Shown here: piece by piece, positions 34,246 to 43,434 of the stretch | Numbering within the stretch: the stretch's first letter is position 1 | Layout: the number at the start of each line of letters is the position of its first letter | Assembly: GCF_964033635.1 (NCBI RefSeq) | Contig: NZ_OZ035533.1 | Span: 124,001-188,000 of the forward strand | DNA: 64,000 nt | Source of the DNA: Chitinophaga sp. MM2321 | GTDB taxonomy: Bacteria; Bacteroidota; Bacteroidia; Chitinophagales; Chitinophagaceae | Direction of reading: 5' to 3' | Program-made: the position numbers and the translations under genes | The notes under the pieces: model-generated | What the model saw: the letters and a program-made list of their open reading frames with translations, nothing else | The model's database searches: none | What the model was told of the DNA's origin: nothing

Positions 34246-37200
34246 ATGCATGTACGTATTATTAACGCAGGTAGAAGACTCTTCTTTGTTGCACTCTTGC
34301 TGTCCCTTGGCGGAAGCATAGCGGCACAACAGAAGTCCACGGTAATACAGGAGCTGCACGTAAAAGCAGGCTTACTGTCTGATGCCATCAAGTTGCTGCA
34401 AACGCAGAGCGGTATTGATATCGTCTACGATGTGGCTGTACTGAAAAATCATCGTGTGGAGAACCACGATTTCAAAAACCAGTCTGTGGATGAAGTACTG
34501 AGGGAGCTGCTGAAAGGAAGCGGGTTCCGGTTTACAACCACAGAAGGGGTGATCATCATCAGTAAAGAAAAAATGAGAAGTACCCTGACGGGTACGGTGA
34601 CGGATCAGGAAACAGGGCTGCCCATACCAGGGGCAAGTGTACAGGTAAAAGGATCATCGCAGGGAAGTGTAACCAATGCGCAGGGCGCTTTCTCTTTGCA
34701 GGCGGATAATACAGGCGATACCCTCTTATTCAGTTACATAGGGTACAAGTCTGTACGGCTGCCATTGAATGGACAAAAGACGGTTACCATCCGCTTGAAA
34801 TCCGATGCCAGTATGCTCAACAGCGTGGTGGTAGTGGGTTATGGTCAAACTACAAAAGGAGACCTCACGGGTGCGGTATCGCATGTATCGGCAGAGAATT
34901 TTAATAACGGTGTATTCAGTTCTCCGGAGCAGTTACTCCAGGGAAAAGTGCCGGGATTAAATATCACCCGTAGTGGCGATCCCAATGCCTCACCGGCAGT
35001 GATTCTCAGAGGGCCTTCCACTTTCCGGGAAGGAGAAGCACAGCAACCTTTCTATGTCATTGACGGGGTGCCGGGTGCCAATATTCAGCTGGTATCTCCT
35101 GCCGACATTGTATCTATGGATGTATTGAAAGATGCGGCTTCCACAGCCATTTATGGCGCGCGTGCTGCCAACGGCGTGATTATGATCACGACCCGCCGCG
35201 CCAAACCTGGTCAGAGTTGGGTGTCATACAATGCTTACGCCGCATTGGAACAGGTATCTAACCGCATTGATATGCTCACTGGTGATGAACTGCGCCAGTA
35301 TCTGAAGGATAACGGCAAAAGCCTCGACCCGAAGTATGAAGATCATGTGAATACAGACTGGCAGAATGAAGTAACCCGCAAAGGTCTTTCCCATAATCAT
35401 AACATTTCTTTTGGCGGCGGTAATGAAAAAACGGTGTTTGACGGAAGTGTTACCTATCTTCAGAATAATGGTATTATAAAAGGTTCCTCACTGGAACGGC
35501 TAAACGTACGTGCTAACCTGGAACAACGTGCATTCAATGATCTGTTGAAACTGAACTTATCTGTCAGCAACAGCATCGGTACACAGGAACGTATTCCCGA
35601 CCTGGTATTCCAGAATATGCTGAACTATTTACCTACGGTCAATATTCTTAATCCGGATGGTACCTATAAAGAAGATTTTTCCCGTACAAGAGATTACCTG
35701 AACCCGGTTTCCCTGATCGATAATAATTCCGACCGGAGTAAGGATAAAATTATGCTGGGGAATGCACGGGCAGAGCTGAAACTGTTGCCGGGATTGAAAT
35801 ACACGGTAAGTCTCTCTTTACAGGATGAACAGGTTAACCGCGATATTTATAATAAACGTGCTTCGGGCATATCGCAGAACACCAAAGGACAAGCTACACG
35901 CAGCGCCTTTACCAACACACGTAAAGTACTGGAGAGTTATTTTAACTATGATAAGATATTTGGTAAACATGACCTGCGTTTGTTAGCCGGGTATTCCTGG
36001 CAGGAAGAGCGCAGGAATGATGGTTTCCAGACTTCCAACCAGGGCTTTGTTTCCGACGCCACACAAGGCGACAACCTGGGACTGGGAAGCCCTGTAGAAG
36101 GATTTAATCCTAATTATGGTACGCAACGGATCACGACCTTACGCTTCATCTCTTTTTATGGTCGTGTGAATTATCAGTATGCAGAAAAGTACATTTTCCA
36201 GGTATCTGCCAGGCAGGATGGTTCTTCTGCATTCGGTGCTAATAACCGCTGGGGTATCTTCCCCGCTGTTTCTGCGGCCTGGAAGGTCAACAAAGAAAAC
36301 TTCCTGGCAGGTGTAAAGTGGATCGATGATCTGAAACTACGTGCAGGCTATGGCGTTACCGGTAACTCTCTCGGCTTTGATCCCCTGATTGCCATTCTTC
36401 GGAATGACCTGAAAGGCAAATTTTATTACAATGGTAAATTCCTGAATGCCATCGGGCCTACGCAGAATGAAAATCCTAACCTGCGCTGGGAACGTACCGG
36501 CATGGCCAATATCGGTCTTGATCTGACCGTACTGGAAGGCCGCCTGGGCTTTACTGCAGACTATTATGATAAGCGTACCACTGACCTGATCTATAGTTAT
36601 GATGTACCTACTACCCAATATTTTGTGAATACCATGCTGGCCAATGTGGGAACGATGAGCAACAAGGGAATTGAATTGCAGGTGAATGCCGTACCATTAA
36701 AGACGGGCGCTTTTACCTGGACCACCTCCGCCAACGTAGCCCATAACAATAACCGGGTGGAATCACTTTCCAACGATATCTTTTCCCGCACCTATGTGGA
36801 AACAGCTGACTTGGGTGGAAAAGGACAATCCGGCAACAAATCACAGCGGTTGCTGGAAGGTGCTGCACTGGGCTCTTTTTATCTCTGGAAATATGTAGGC
36901 AAAGATAAAGACGGGGTGTCTGAATTCCTTTCTGCCAATGGAGGCAATACAACCATACCCAGTTTCACAGACCTGGTGTTTAGCGGTAATGCACAGCCTA
37001 CATTGACCTATGGATGGAGCAACAGTTTTAACTATGGTAATTTCGATCTTAACTTTTTCCTGCGCGGCGTATCCGGTAATAAAATACTGAATGCTACACT
37101 GGCGAACCTGAACAGCCCTGCGGATGCGGCCAGTCAGAATATACCACGGTTTTCACTGGTAGATAAAGCTGAGGATAAAAACGCCCATTATATTTCTGAC

Positions 37201-37446
37201 CGCTTCCTGGAAAGCGGCGCTTACCTGCGACTGGACAATGCTACGCTGGGGTATAACATACCGGTGCATAATAACTATGTACGCCGTTTACGTGTATACG
37301 TTTCCGGTAACAACCTGTTCGTGATTACGAAGTATAAGGGCATTGATCCGGAAGTAAATATGGGCGGGCTTACACCAGGTATCGACAACAATAATTTCTA
37401 TCCGAAAACCCGTTCATTCCTGGTGGGTTTAAATGCTTCTTTCTAA
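34246..37446 (+). CDS. SusC/RagA-family TonB receptor with STN signalling domain
   Basis: This 1066-residue protein has a signal peptide (ending SIAAQQ), an STN domain (about 38-110, AIKLLQTQSGIDIVYD), a carboxypeptidase-like regulatory domain (LTGTVTDQETGLPIPGASV, about 113-198), the SusC hallmark LNSVVVVGYGQTTKGDLTG, a plug (FYVIDGVPGANIQLVSP, ARAANGVIMITT) and a barrel ending in NASF. The STN domain distinguishes it from the first SusC (5698) and fits control by the ECF/FecR pair upstream. It imports an oligomeric nutrient of unknown type. The next SusD-like gene begins 24 bases after its stop. Confidence 0.95.
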   Translation: MHVRIINAGRRLFFVALLLSLGGSIAAQQKSTVIQELHVKAGLLSDAIKLLQTQSGIDIVYDVAVLKNHRVENHDFKNQSVDEVLRELLKGSGFRFTTTEGVIIISKEKMRSTLTGTVTDQETGLPIPGASVQVKGSSQGSVTNAQGAFSLQADNTGDTLLFSYIGYKSVRLPLNGQKTVTIRLKSDASMLNSVVVVGYGQTTKGDLTGAVSHVSAENFNNGVFSSPEQLLQGKVPGLNITRSGDPNASPAVILRGPSTFREGEAQQPFYVIDGVPGANIQLVSPADIVSMDVLKDAASTAIYGARAANGVIMITTRRAKPGQSWVSYNAYAALEQVSNRIDMLTGDELRQYLKDNGKSLDPKYEDHVNTDWQNEVTRKGLSHNHNISFGGGNEKTVFDGSVTYLQNNGIIKGSSLERLNVRANLEQRAFNDLLKLNLSVSNSIGTQERIPDLVFQNMLNYLPTVNILNPDGTYKEDFSRTRDYLNPVSLIDNNSDRSKDKIMLGNARAELKLLPGLKYTVSLSLQDEQVNRDIYNKRASGISQNTKGQATRSAFTNTRKVLESYFNYDKIFGKHDLRLLAGYSWQEERRNDGFQTSNQGFVSDATQGDNLGLGSPVEGFNPNYGTQRITTLRFISFYGRVNYQYAEKYIFQVSARQDGSSAFGANNRWGIFPAVSAAWKVNKENFLAGVKWIDDLKLRAGYGVTGNSLGFDPLIAILRNDLKGKFYYNGKFLNAIGPTQNENPNLRWERTGMANIGLDLTVLEGRLGFTADYYDKRTTDLIYSYDVPTTQYFVNTMLANVGTMSNKGIELQVNAVPLKTGAFTWTTSANVAHNNNRVESLSNDIFSRTYVETADLGGKGQSGNKSQRLLEGAALGSFYLWKYVGKDKDGVSEFLSANGGNTTIPSFTDLVFSGNAQPTLTYGWSNSFNYGNFDLNFFLRGVSGNKILNATLANLNSPADAASQNIPRFSLVDKAEDKNAHYISDRFLESGAYLRLDNATLGYNIPVHNNYVRRLRVYVSGNNLFVITKYKGIDPEVNMGGLTPGIDNNNFYPKTRSFLVGLNASF

Positions 37447-37469
37447 TGTTTAATTCAAAAACTGTTGAC

Positions 37470-39062
37470 ATGAAAAACATCATTATAACAGGTACGGCTA
37501 TATGTTTACTGTTGCTTTCCGGCTGTACCAAGCTGGATGTGAAAGTAGAGTCGGAGTATGTGAAGGAGAATTTTCCTAATACAGCAGATGGGTTTATCGC
37601 AGCACTGGGCCCCATCTATACGCAACTGAGCGGTAGCTATGCTATAGACTACTGGCGTATGCAGGAGTTGTCTACAGATGAAGCGATTATACCTGCGCGG
37701 GATAATAACTACAACGATGGCGGGCAGTATCGTTTTCTGCATAAACATACCTGGACCAAAGATCATCCCACTGTAAGAAGTGTATGGGAATGGGGCTTCG
37801 GCGGTATCAATACCAGTAACCGGATTCTTGCCCTGTTTGAAAACGGACCGGATACGGATTTCAAAGCGCCGGCAATAGCAGAGGCGCGTGCAATGCGGGC
37901 ATTGTACTATTTCTTTATGATGGACCTGTATGGTAAAGTGCCTATTATTACAAAATTTGGCGGCACTGAAATACCTGAGCAGTCAGATCGTGCAGCTGTT
38001 TTCGCTTTTATAGAACAGGAGCTGAAAGAAGTAGTGCCTTTACTGAGCAAGGAAACCGGACAGCTCACTTATTCCAAACCCACCAAATGGTTTGCATTTG
38101 CCTTGCTGACAAAAATGTATCTCAATGCGCAGGTGTATACCGGCAAGCCGATGTATAACGAAGCCGTAGCTATGGCAGACAGTATCCTGGCGGGTGGGAA
38201 GTATTCACTGGATGATAACTATGCCGCTATTTTTGCACCTGAAAACGGGCCGCAGATCAAGGAAACCATTTTTGCGATTCCCTATGATGCCAATGTGATC
38301 AAAGGAAATCAGTTTTCACGCTTTGGGCTGCATACCGGGTTACAGGAAAAGTATGCACTTCCTTTCCGCCCCAGCATTGCCATGAGTACGATTGCTTCTT
38401 TTTACCAGCGATTTAATCTCACCGGTGATGTACGCAATGATACGTGGCTGGCCGGACCCCAGACTAATTTTGATGGAACACCCATTCTGATCGGTACTAC
38501 CAATAAAGGATTAGATAACAGCTACAGTGGCCCCGATCCGGATAAAGCCATCAAATGGCAGCTCACCTTTTCTCCGGAGATGCCTATGATCAGCGATACC
38601 GCGATGGATGTAGGTAACGATGAACTGGGTAAAGCCAGGGGCGTGCGTTCCATTAAATATTATCCTGACAAAAATACGCATCCGCAGGATCGTAATTCCA
38701 ACAATGATGTGCCGGTATTCCGTTTGGCAGATGTATTGCTGATGAAGGCGGAAGCCATTAGCAGAGGCGCTGCTGCCACTGCGGTAAATGGTGAATTGCA
38801 GACACCGGATGTATTGGTAAACAAGATCAGGCAACGTGCGCATGCACCACTGGTAAGTGGCATAACGGTCAATGAACTGCTGGAGGAACGTGCCCGTGAA
38901 ATGGCCTGGGAAGCCTGGCGCAGGAATGACCTGATCCGCTACGGCAAGTTTGAAAGTGGCTGGGAATTTAAAACAGACGGGGATATCAATAAGCGTATTT
39001 ACCCGATACCAGCTACGGAGATCACCCTTAATCCGAAACTGATCCAGAATCCGGGGTATTAA
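37470..39062 (+). CDS. SusD/RagB-family substrate-binding lipoprotein (second pair)
   Basis: The start at 37470 is used because it gives a clean lipoprotein signal, MKNIIITGTAICLLLLSGC (Cys19); the ATG at 37446 overlaps the susC stop. The 530-residue protein has SusD features: RAMRALYYFFMMDLYGKVPI in the first third and LLEERAREMAWEAWRRNDLIRYGKF near the end, closing with LIQNPGY. It works as the outer lid of the SusC transporter encoded just before. A 16-bp stem hairpin follows. Confidence 0.95.
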   Translation: MKNIIITGTAICLLLLSGCTKLDVKVESEYVKENFPNTADGFIAALGPIYTQLSGSYAIDYWRMQELSTDEAIIPARDNNYNDGGQYRFLHKHTWTKDHPTVRSVWEWGFGGINTSNRILALFENGPDTDFKAPAIAEARAMRALYYFFMMDLYGKVPIITKFGGTEIPEQSDRAAVFAFIEQELKEVVPLLSKETGQLTYSKPTKWFAFALLTKMYLNAQVYTGKPMYNEAVAMADSILAGGKYSLDDNYAAIFAPENGPQIKETIFAIPYDANVIKGNQFSRFGLHTGLQEKYALPFRPSIAMSTIASFYQRFNLTGDVRNDTWLAGPQTNFDGTPILIGTTNKGLDNSYSGPDPDKAIKWQLTFSPEMPMISDTAMDVGNDELGKARGVRSIKYYPDKNTHPQDRNSNNDVPVFRLADVLLMKAEAISRGAAATAVNGELQTPDVLVNKIRQRAHAPLVSGITVNELLEERAREMAWEAWRRNDLIRYGKFESGWEFKTDGDINKRIYPIPATEITLNPKLIQNPGY

Positions 39063-39077
39063 AATAGTGCCGGTCGG

Positions 39078-39149
39078 CGAATGACGGCATTACAGGCAGT
39101 TGTATAGCGATGAATCTTCGCGTACGGCTACCCGTAATGCCGTCATTCG
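39078..39149 (+). terminator. Hairpin after the second susCD operon
   Basis: CGAATGACGGCATTAC (39078-39093) pairs perfectly with 39134-39149 across a 40-base loop that contains a smaller GCGA/TCGC hairpin (39108-39122). No strong T-run follows, so it may stabilise the 3' end rather than terminate on its own. Confidence 0.55.
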
Positions 39150-39196
39150 TATGTATGCTTTCCGGTATGTTTCTTGCGGCCTTGAACAAGTTTCAG

Positions 39197-39212
39197 ATAA
39201 AACATGTTTTAT
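39197..39212. promoter_or_regulatory. 16-bp perfect palindrome just before dnaJ-like gene
   Basis: ATAAAACATGTTTTAT is a perfect palindrome ending 4 bases before the ATG at 39217. It could be an operator or a small hairpin over the start site. No regulator is assigned. Confidence 0.45.
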
Positions 39213-39216
39213 ACTT

Positions 39217-40167
39217 ATGGAAGTTAAAGACTACTACAAAGTATTGGGTGTGGATAAGACAGCAACAGCGGAACAGATCAAGAAAGCATACCGTAAGCTG
39301 GCCGTAAAACACCATCCTGACAAGAACCAGGGTGATAAGGCGGCGGAAGAAAAATTTAAAGAAATCAATGAAGCGTATGAAGTGCTGAGTGATAAAGAGA
39401 AGCGGGGAAAGTATGATCAGTTCGGTGAAAACTACAAATATTACGAGCAGCATGGTGGCCGTCCGGAAGATTATGACTGGTCGCAATATGGCGGCCGGCA
39501 GCAGGGACAGGGCCGTTCCTACCAGGGTAATATGGAAGACCTGTTTGGTAATGGCGGCGGGGAAGGGAATTTCTCTGATTTCTTTGAACAGTTGTTTGGA
39601 AGCCATTTCTCCGGTGGTGGCCGCCGGCAGCAACAGGGTCCTGCCCGGGGCCGGGATGTGCAGGCTACTATGGAAGTATCGCTGGAAGATGCCTACAGTG
39701 GCGCTACCCGGCAGGTGGAAGTAAATGGCAGCCGGCTCAATATCAAATTAAAACCCGGCCTGCATGAAGGACAGGTGATCCGCCTGAAAGGCAAAGGTTC
39801 CCCCGGCCGGAAAGAAGGCGAACACGGCGACCTGCTCATTACCATACAGTTGGCCCCCCATCCGCAATTTGAACTAAAAGGACAGGATATTTATACGGAT
39901 CTGCCCGTACCATTGTATACCGCCGTACTGGGAGGTAAGCTAACGGTACCTACACCCGGCGCTGCATTAAATATGAACATCCCGGCAGGAACAGACAGCG
40001 GGAAAGTGTTCCGGTTAAAAGGAAAAGGATTGCCTGCCTATGATCACAAAGGCGCTGCCGGAGATCTTTATATCAAAGCTGTTGTACACATACCCACACA
40101 GCTCACTGAAAAGGAAAAGGAATTGTTTCAGCAACTATCACAATTAAATGAGAAGGGTCATGCTTAA
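39217..40167 (+). CDS. DnaJ/CbpA-like J-domain co-chaperone without zinc finger
   Basis: The start at 39217 ([16 protein letters not shown]) opens the J domain directly; the in-frame ATG at 39100 would add 39 residues coming from the upstream hairpin. The 316-residue protein has the J domain (1-68, HPD at 33-35), a Gly-rich linker ([25 protein letters not shown]) and two C-terminal substrate-binding folds ([38 protein letters not shown]), with no CxxCxGxG zinc repeats. This is the CbpA class, which works with DnaK on misfolded or nucleoid-bound proteins. Its stop overlaps the start of the next small gene. Confidence 0.93.
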   Translation: MEVKDYYKVLGVDKTATAEQIKKAYRKLAVKHHPDKNQGDKAAEEKFKEINEAYEVLSDKEKRGKYDQFGENYKYYEQHGGRPEDYDWSQYGGRQQGQGRSYQGNMEDLFGNGGGEGNFSDFFEQLFGSHFSGGGRRQQQGPARGRDVQATMEVSLEDAYSGATRQVEVNGSRLNIKLKPGLHEGQVIRLKGKGSPGRKEGEHGDLLITIQLAPHPQFELKGQDIYTDLPVPLYTAVLGGKLTVPTPGAALNMNIPAGTDSGKVFRLKGKGLPAYDHKGAAGDLYIKAVVHIPTQLTEKEKELFQQLSQLNEKGHA

Positions 40168-40507
40168 ACTTTTTGATTATCTGGAAGAAGTGATCGCTAC
40201 AGAAAGAATTACGCAGTTAAGGAACCCGCCATTGTTGTACACTGCCAGTGAGATCATGCAGGAGCTGGGTTATGGTGAACAAGGGATGGAACAGGAGCCG
40301 CTGGACAGGGCCATGCATGCCTGTGCTGCCCTTCAGATCCCGGTAAACTTTAATTTCAAAAAGATTTATTGTTATAAAGACGGAGAGATGGTAACAGACT
40401 GGCAACTGTCGGAACTGGCTACTTATCTTTTTATGATCAACTGTAATCCGCTGAATCCTGTGGTAGCAAAAGCCCAGCTGATATTTATGATGAAAGACAG
40501 GGTATGA
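40160..40507 (+). CDS. Small DinD/BRO-N-like protein in the J-domain operon
   Basis: The start at 40160 overlaps the J-domain gene's stop by 8 bases (ATGCTTAA); another ATG at 40148 is possible. The 115-residue product is not the usual CbpM modulator. [16 protein letters not shown] and, near the end, [20 protein letters not shown] followed by [12 protein letters not shown] resemble the ARELMEVLGY and LSRYACYLI..NGDP..P.VA.AQ.YF blocks of DNA-damage-inducible protein D and BRO-N domains. DinD-like domains are linked to DNA-binding or RecA regulation. The similarity was judged by eye. The following MFS gene overlaps it by 4 bases, so all three are translationally coupled. Confidence 0.55.
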   Translation: MLKLFDYLEEVIATERITQLRNPPLLYTASEIMQELGYGEQGMEQEPLDRAMHACAALQIPVNFNFKKIYCYKDGEMVTDWQLSELATYLFMINCNPLNPVVAKAQLIFMMKDRV

Positions 40508-41925
40508 GAGATATTAACAGAACAGGAATACTGATCGTTATTATCATGGGTACTACAATGGCTGGTATAGATTCCAGCATTGTTAATATATCCCTTCCCG
40601 TTATGAGCAAGCAGTTTAACTGTACGCTGAGTGAAATTGAATGGGTGATTACGGTATATATGCTGAGCTTTTCTGTACTGATGCCCCTTACCAACTGGCT
40701 CAAGAACAGGATCGGTTTTTTTAATCTTTATATCGGTGCTATTTCCCTGTTTACAATCGGGTCGTTATTATGTGCGCTCTCTACCAGCCTGGACTGGCTG
40801 CTTACAGGGCGGGTGGTGCAGGCATTGGGCGGCGGTGCGATGGCGCCTACTTCCATGGCCATCATATCGTATGTATTTCCAGCCAGGGTAAGAGGCACTG
40901 TATTGGGCTGGTGGGGATTGGGTAACCTGGTAGGGCCGGCCATGGGGCCAACATTGGGTGGAATTCTTACCCAGCAATTTGGCTGGCCATCTATCTTCTA
41001 CATAAATCTCCCTATCGGTATACTGACTGTTATCCTGGCGTTCAAATACCTGGGTGTATTACGCAGTCAGCCTAAACTGAAATTACCTTTTGATATCTCA
41101 GGATTTGTGGCGCTGACCATGTTCCTGGTATGTTTGCAATACGGGATAGCGCGGGCGGAAGTGCTGGGCATTACATCTCCGGAAATTATTGTTACACTGG
41201 CTGTTGCTGTAATATCCCTTTTTGTTTTTATCTGGATAGATCGCAGGAAGAAGGAGCCTATTATGGACCTGCATCTTTTTACGAACTACTCTTTTGTAAG
41301 CTGTATCCTTGTTACGATTTCCCGTTCGGCGGCTTTGTTTGGTGGATTGTTCCTGCTGCCGTTCCTGCTCCAGGAACAGATGGGTTTTTCGGAAGGAGCT
41401 TCCGGGTTGCTCATCTTGCCAAACTCCGTTTTTATGGCGGCTTTAATGCCTTTTGCCGGTAAATGGTCTGATAAGCACGGGTCACGGGAAATCTCGCTGA
41501 CAGGTATTGCCTTACTCGCCGTTTCCATGTATTTATTTTCATTGCTGGACAGGGGGAGCAGTATCTGGTTTGTGATCATCACGATGATTGTGAGAGGAGT
41601 AGGAATGGGACTTTTAGTGGCGCCACTGAACGCGGCTACACTCAGTGCTGTACGGCCCAGTGAAGTGACGATGGCCTCTTCTATCAGTACGCTGATGCAA
41701 CAGGTAGGAGGCGCCATCGGCATAGCTGTGCTGGCCATCGTAACACAAAACTCTTACAACAATTATGTGCTTGCCGGTGCTACATCGCTGCAATCACATC
41801 ACCTGGCGTTGCGCGAAGGATTTATTATCTCCCTGATTATACTCCTGGTTACCCTTGTTCCCGCCTGGTTTTTACCACGCAGAAATGTGGTGTTGAAAGA
41901 TAGTGATGTACATATTGATACCTGA
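40504..41925 (+). CDS. MFS drug exporter, DHA2 (EmrB/QacA) type, 14 helices
   Basis: This 473-residue inner-membrane protein starts with MGTTMAGIDSSIVNISLPV, the D1 motif of DHA2 exporters (LDxTIVNVALP), followed by WVITVYMLSFSVLMPLTNWL and GRVVQALGGGAMAPTSMAII (motif C-like region). About 14 hydrophobic helices are visible, and the C-terminal half has QQVGGAIGIAVLAIV. It probably exports drugs or metabolites with proton exchange. Its ATG overlaps the preceding small gene by four bases (ATGA), so it belongs to the J-domain operon, an unusual grouping. Confidence 0.92.
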   Translation: MRDINRTGILIVIIMGTTMAGIDSSIVNISLPVMSKQFNCTLSEIEWVITVYMLSFSVLMPLTNWLKNRIGFFNLYIGAISLFTIGSLLCALSTSLDWLLTGRVVQALGGGAMAPTSMAIISYVFPARVRGTVLGWWGLGNLVGPAMGPTLGGILTQQFGWPSIFYINLPIGILTVILAFKYLGVLRSQPKLKLPFDISGFVALTMFLVCLQYGIARAEVLGITSPEIIVTLAVAVISLFVFIWIDRRKKEPIMDLHLFTNYSFVSCILVTISRSAALFGGLFLLPFLLQEQMGFSEGASGLLILPNSVFMAALMPFAGKWSDKHGSREISLTGIALLAVSMYLFSLLDRGSSIWFVIITMIVRGVGMGLLVAPLNAATLSAVRPSEVTMASSISTLMQQVGGAIGIAVLAIVTQNSYNNYVLAGATSLQSHHLALREGFIISLIILLVTLVPAWFLPRRNVVLKDSDVHIDT

Positions 41926-41977
41926 TGATAAAAGATGCATGATTATTGGTTAATATAGCAGAACTATCCTGTTAGAC

Positions 41978-43417
41978 ATGGCGATAAATAATAAGAAGCA
42001 TATATTAATGATTGATGATGACGAGGATGATTTTTTCCTCGTAAACGCGCTGCTACAGGATATTTCACCAGACCAGTATGCTTTGCAGTGGGCGTCTTCC
42101 TATAAGGAAGGGTTGATGGCTATTGAAACCCGGGTACATGACCTGTACCTGGTAGACTACCGGCTGGGGGGCAATACAGGGATTGATGTGTTGCACCATT
42201 TCCGCAACCTGGGCTATAAAGCCCCCGTTATCCTGTTTACCGGCAAAGGAGATTACCATATCGATAAAGAAGCGATGCTGGCAGGTGCAGCTGATTATCT
42301 TGTGAAAAGTGAAATTAATGCTGCGCTGCTGGAACGTGCTATCAGGTATACCCTTGATAAATACGCCCATTTGCAAGCCATTGAAAAAAGTGAAAAACGG
42401 TACTTCAGTATTTTTGAAAAATCCAATGATCTCATCTTACTGGCAGATTGTGAACATAAAATAGTGGCGGCTAATCCTGCTGCACTACAGATATTAAAAT
42501 ATGAAGAAGCCGTGCTGTATAATCACCGGCTGCAAAACCTGTTTGCCCAGGATGGGCAGATAAACGCTTTCCTGGAACAGCTTTGCAGCGAACAGGGTGT
42601 AGTGCAGCAGGAATATATCTTCCACACCCGGGAGGGGCATTTACTGGATGTAATTGTGAATGCCACCCTGCTCGATGAAAAAAAACAACTCTACCTGTGC
42701 ATCATCCAGGATATTACAGAACGTAAGCGCAAGGCGCAGGAAAAACAACAGCAGGAAAAGTTTGCTATCACGGGCCGTATTGCCCGGTTGGTGGCGCATG
42801 AAGTGCGTAACCCGCTGACAAATATCCTGCTGGCGGTATCACAGCTGAAATCTGAGCCGGTTATGCAAACGGAAGACTCCCAGCTTTATCTTGATATTAT
42901 GGAACGGAACTGTCACCGTATTAATCAATTGGTGACGGAGCTGCTGGAATCAACCCGGATGTCTGAGCTAAACATGCTGCCACAGGGCCTGAATGAGCTT
43001 GCTGCCAAAGCATTGCAGTTGGCAGCCGACCGGCTGCAACTCAATAATATTAAAGTGGTGCAGCAGTTAAGTGAGCCTGACCGGCAGATCATGGCAGATG
43101 AAGATAAAGTACTGATTGCCCTGCTGAATATTATCATCAACGGTGTTGAAGCCATGAAAGCAGGAGACGGTACACTAAGCATTCATACCTATCATGAACA
43201 GGACCGGGTGTATATACGTATAACCGATACCGGTAGTGGTATCCGCGAAGAAAATATCGCCAAGTTATTTGAACCTTTCTTTACCAATAAAACCAAAGGA
43301 ACGGGGTTAGGACTCACAGCCACCCAGAATATTATTCTCCAGCATAAAGGGAATATTTCCGTGGAAAGCACGCCTGGCGAAGGAACCAGCTTTCTGATAA
43401 GTTTTCCGGTTGTGTAA
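41978..43417 (+). CDS. REC-PAS-histidine kinase (receiver at the N-terminus)
   Basis: This 479-residue soluble protein has a receiver domain (residues 7-125: acidic pocket Asp13-Asp15, phospho-acceptor Asp60 in LYLVDYRLGG, and Lys109 in YLVKSE), a PAS domain (about 135-250, YFSIFEKSNDLILLADCEHK), a HisKA helix with His274 in LVAHEVRNPLTNIL and an HATPase domain (N box IIINGVEAM, G1 DTGSGI, F box FEPFFTNKTKGTGLGL). No transmembrane helix or DNA-binding domain is present, so it receives a phosphoryl signal from another kinase and passes it on, or senses inside the cell. No partner regulator is encoded next to it. Confidence 0.92.
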   Translation: MAINNKKHILMIDDDEDDFFLVNALLQDISPDQYALQWASSYKEGLMAIETRVHDLYLVDYRLGGNTGIDVLHHFRNLGYKAPVILFTGKGDYHIDKEAMLAGAADYLVKSEINAALLERAIRYTLDKYAHLQAIEKSEKRYFSIFEKSNDLILLADCEHKIVAANPAALQILKYEEAVLYNHRLQNLFAQDGQINAFLEQLCSEQGVVQQEYIFHTREGHLLDVIVNATLLDEKKQLYLCIIQDITERKRKAQEKQQQEKFAITGRIARLVAHEVRNPLTNILLAVSQLKSEPVMQTEDSQLYLDIMERNCHRINQLVTELLESTRMSELNMLPQGLNELAAKALQLAADRLQLNNIKVVQQLSEPDRQIMADEDKVLIALLNIIINGVEAMKAGDGTLSIHTYHEQDRVYIRITDTGSGIREENIAKLFEPFFTNKTKGTGLGLTATQNIILQHKGNISVESTPGEGTSFLISFPVV

Positions 43418-43434
43418 TTGTTGTTGGCACTGAT

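Noticed and set aside
39100..39216. Upstream ATG giving a 355-residue DnaJ protein
   Set aside because: The extra 39 residues are translated from the post-susCD hairpin region; the J domain starts exactly at 39217.
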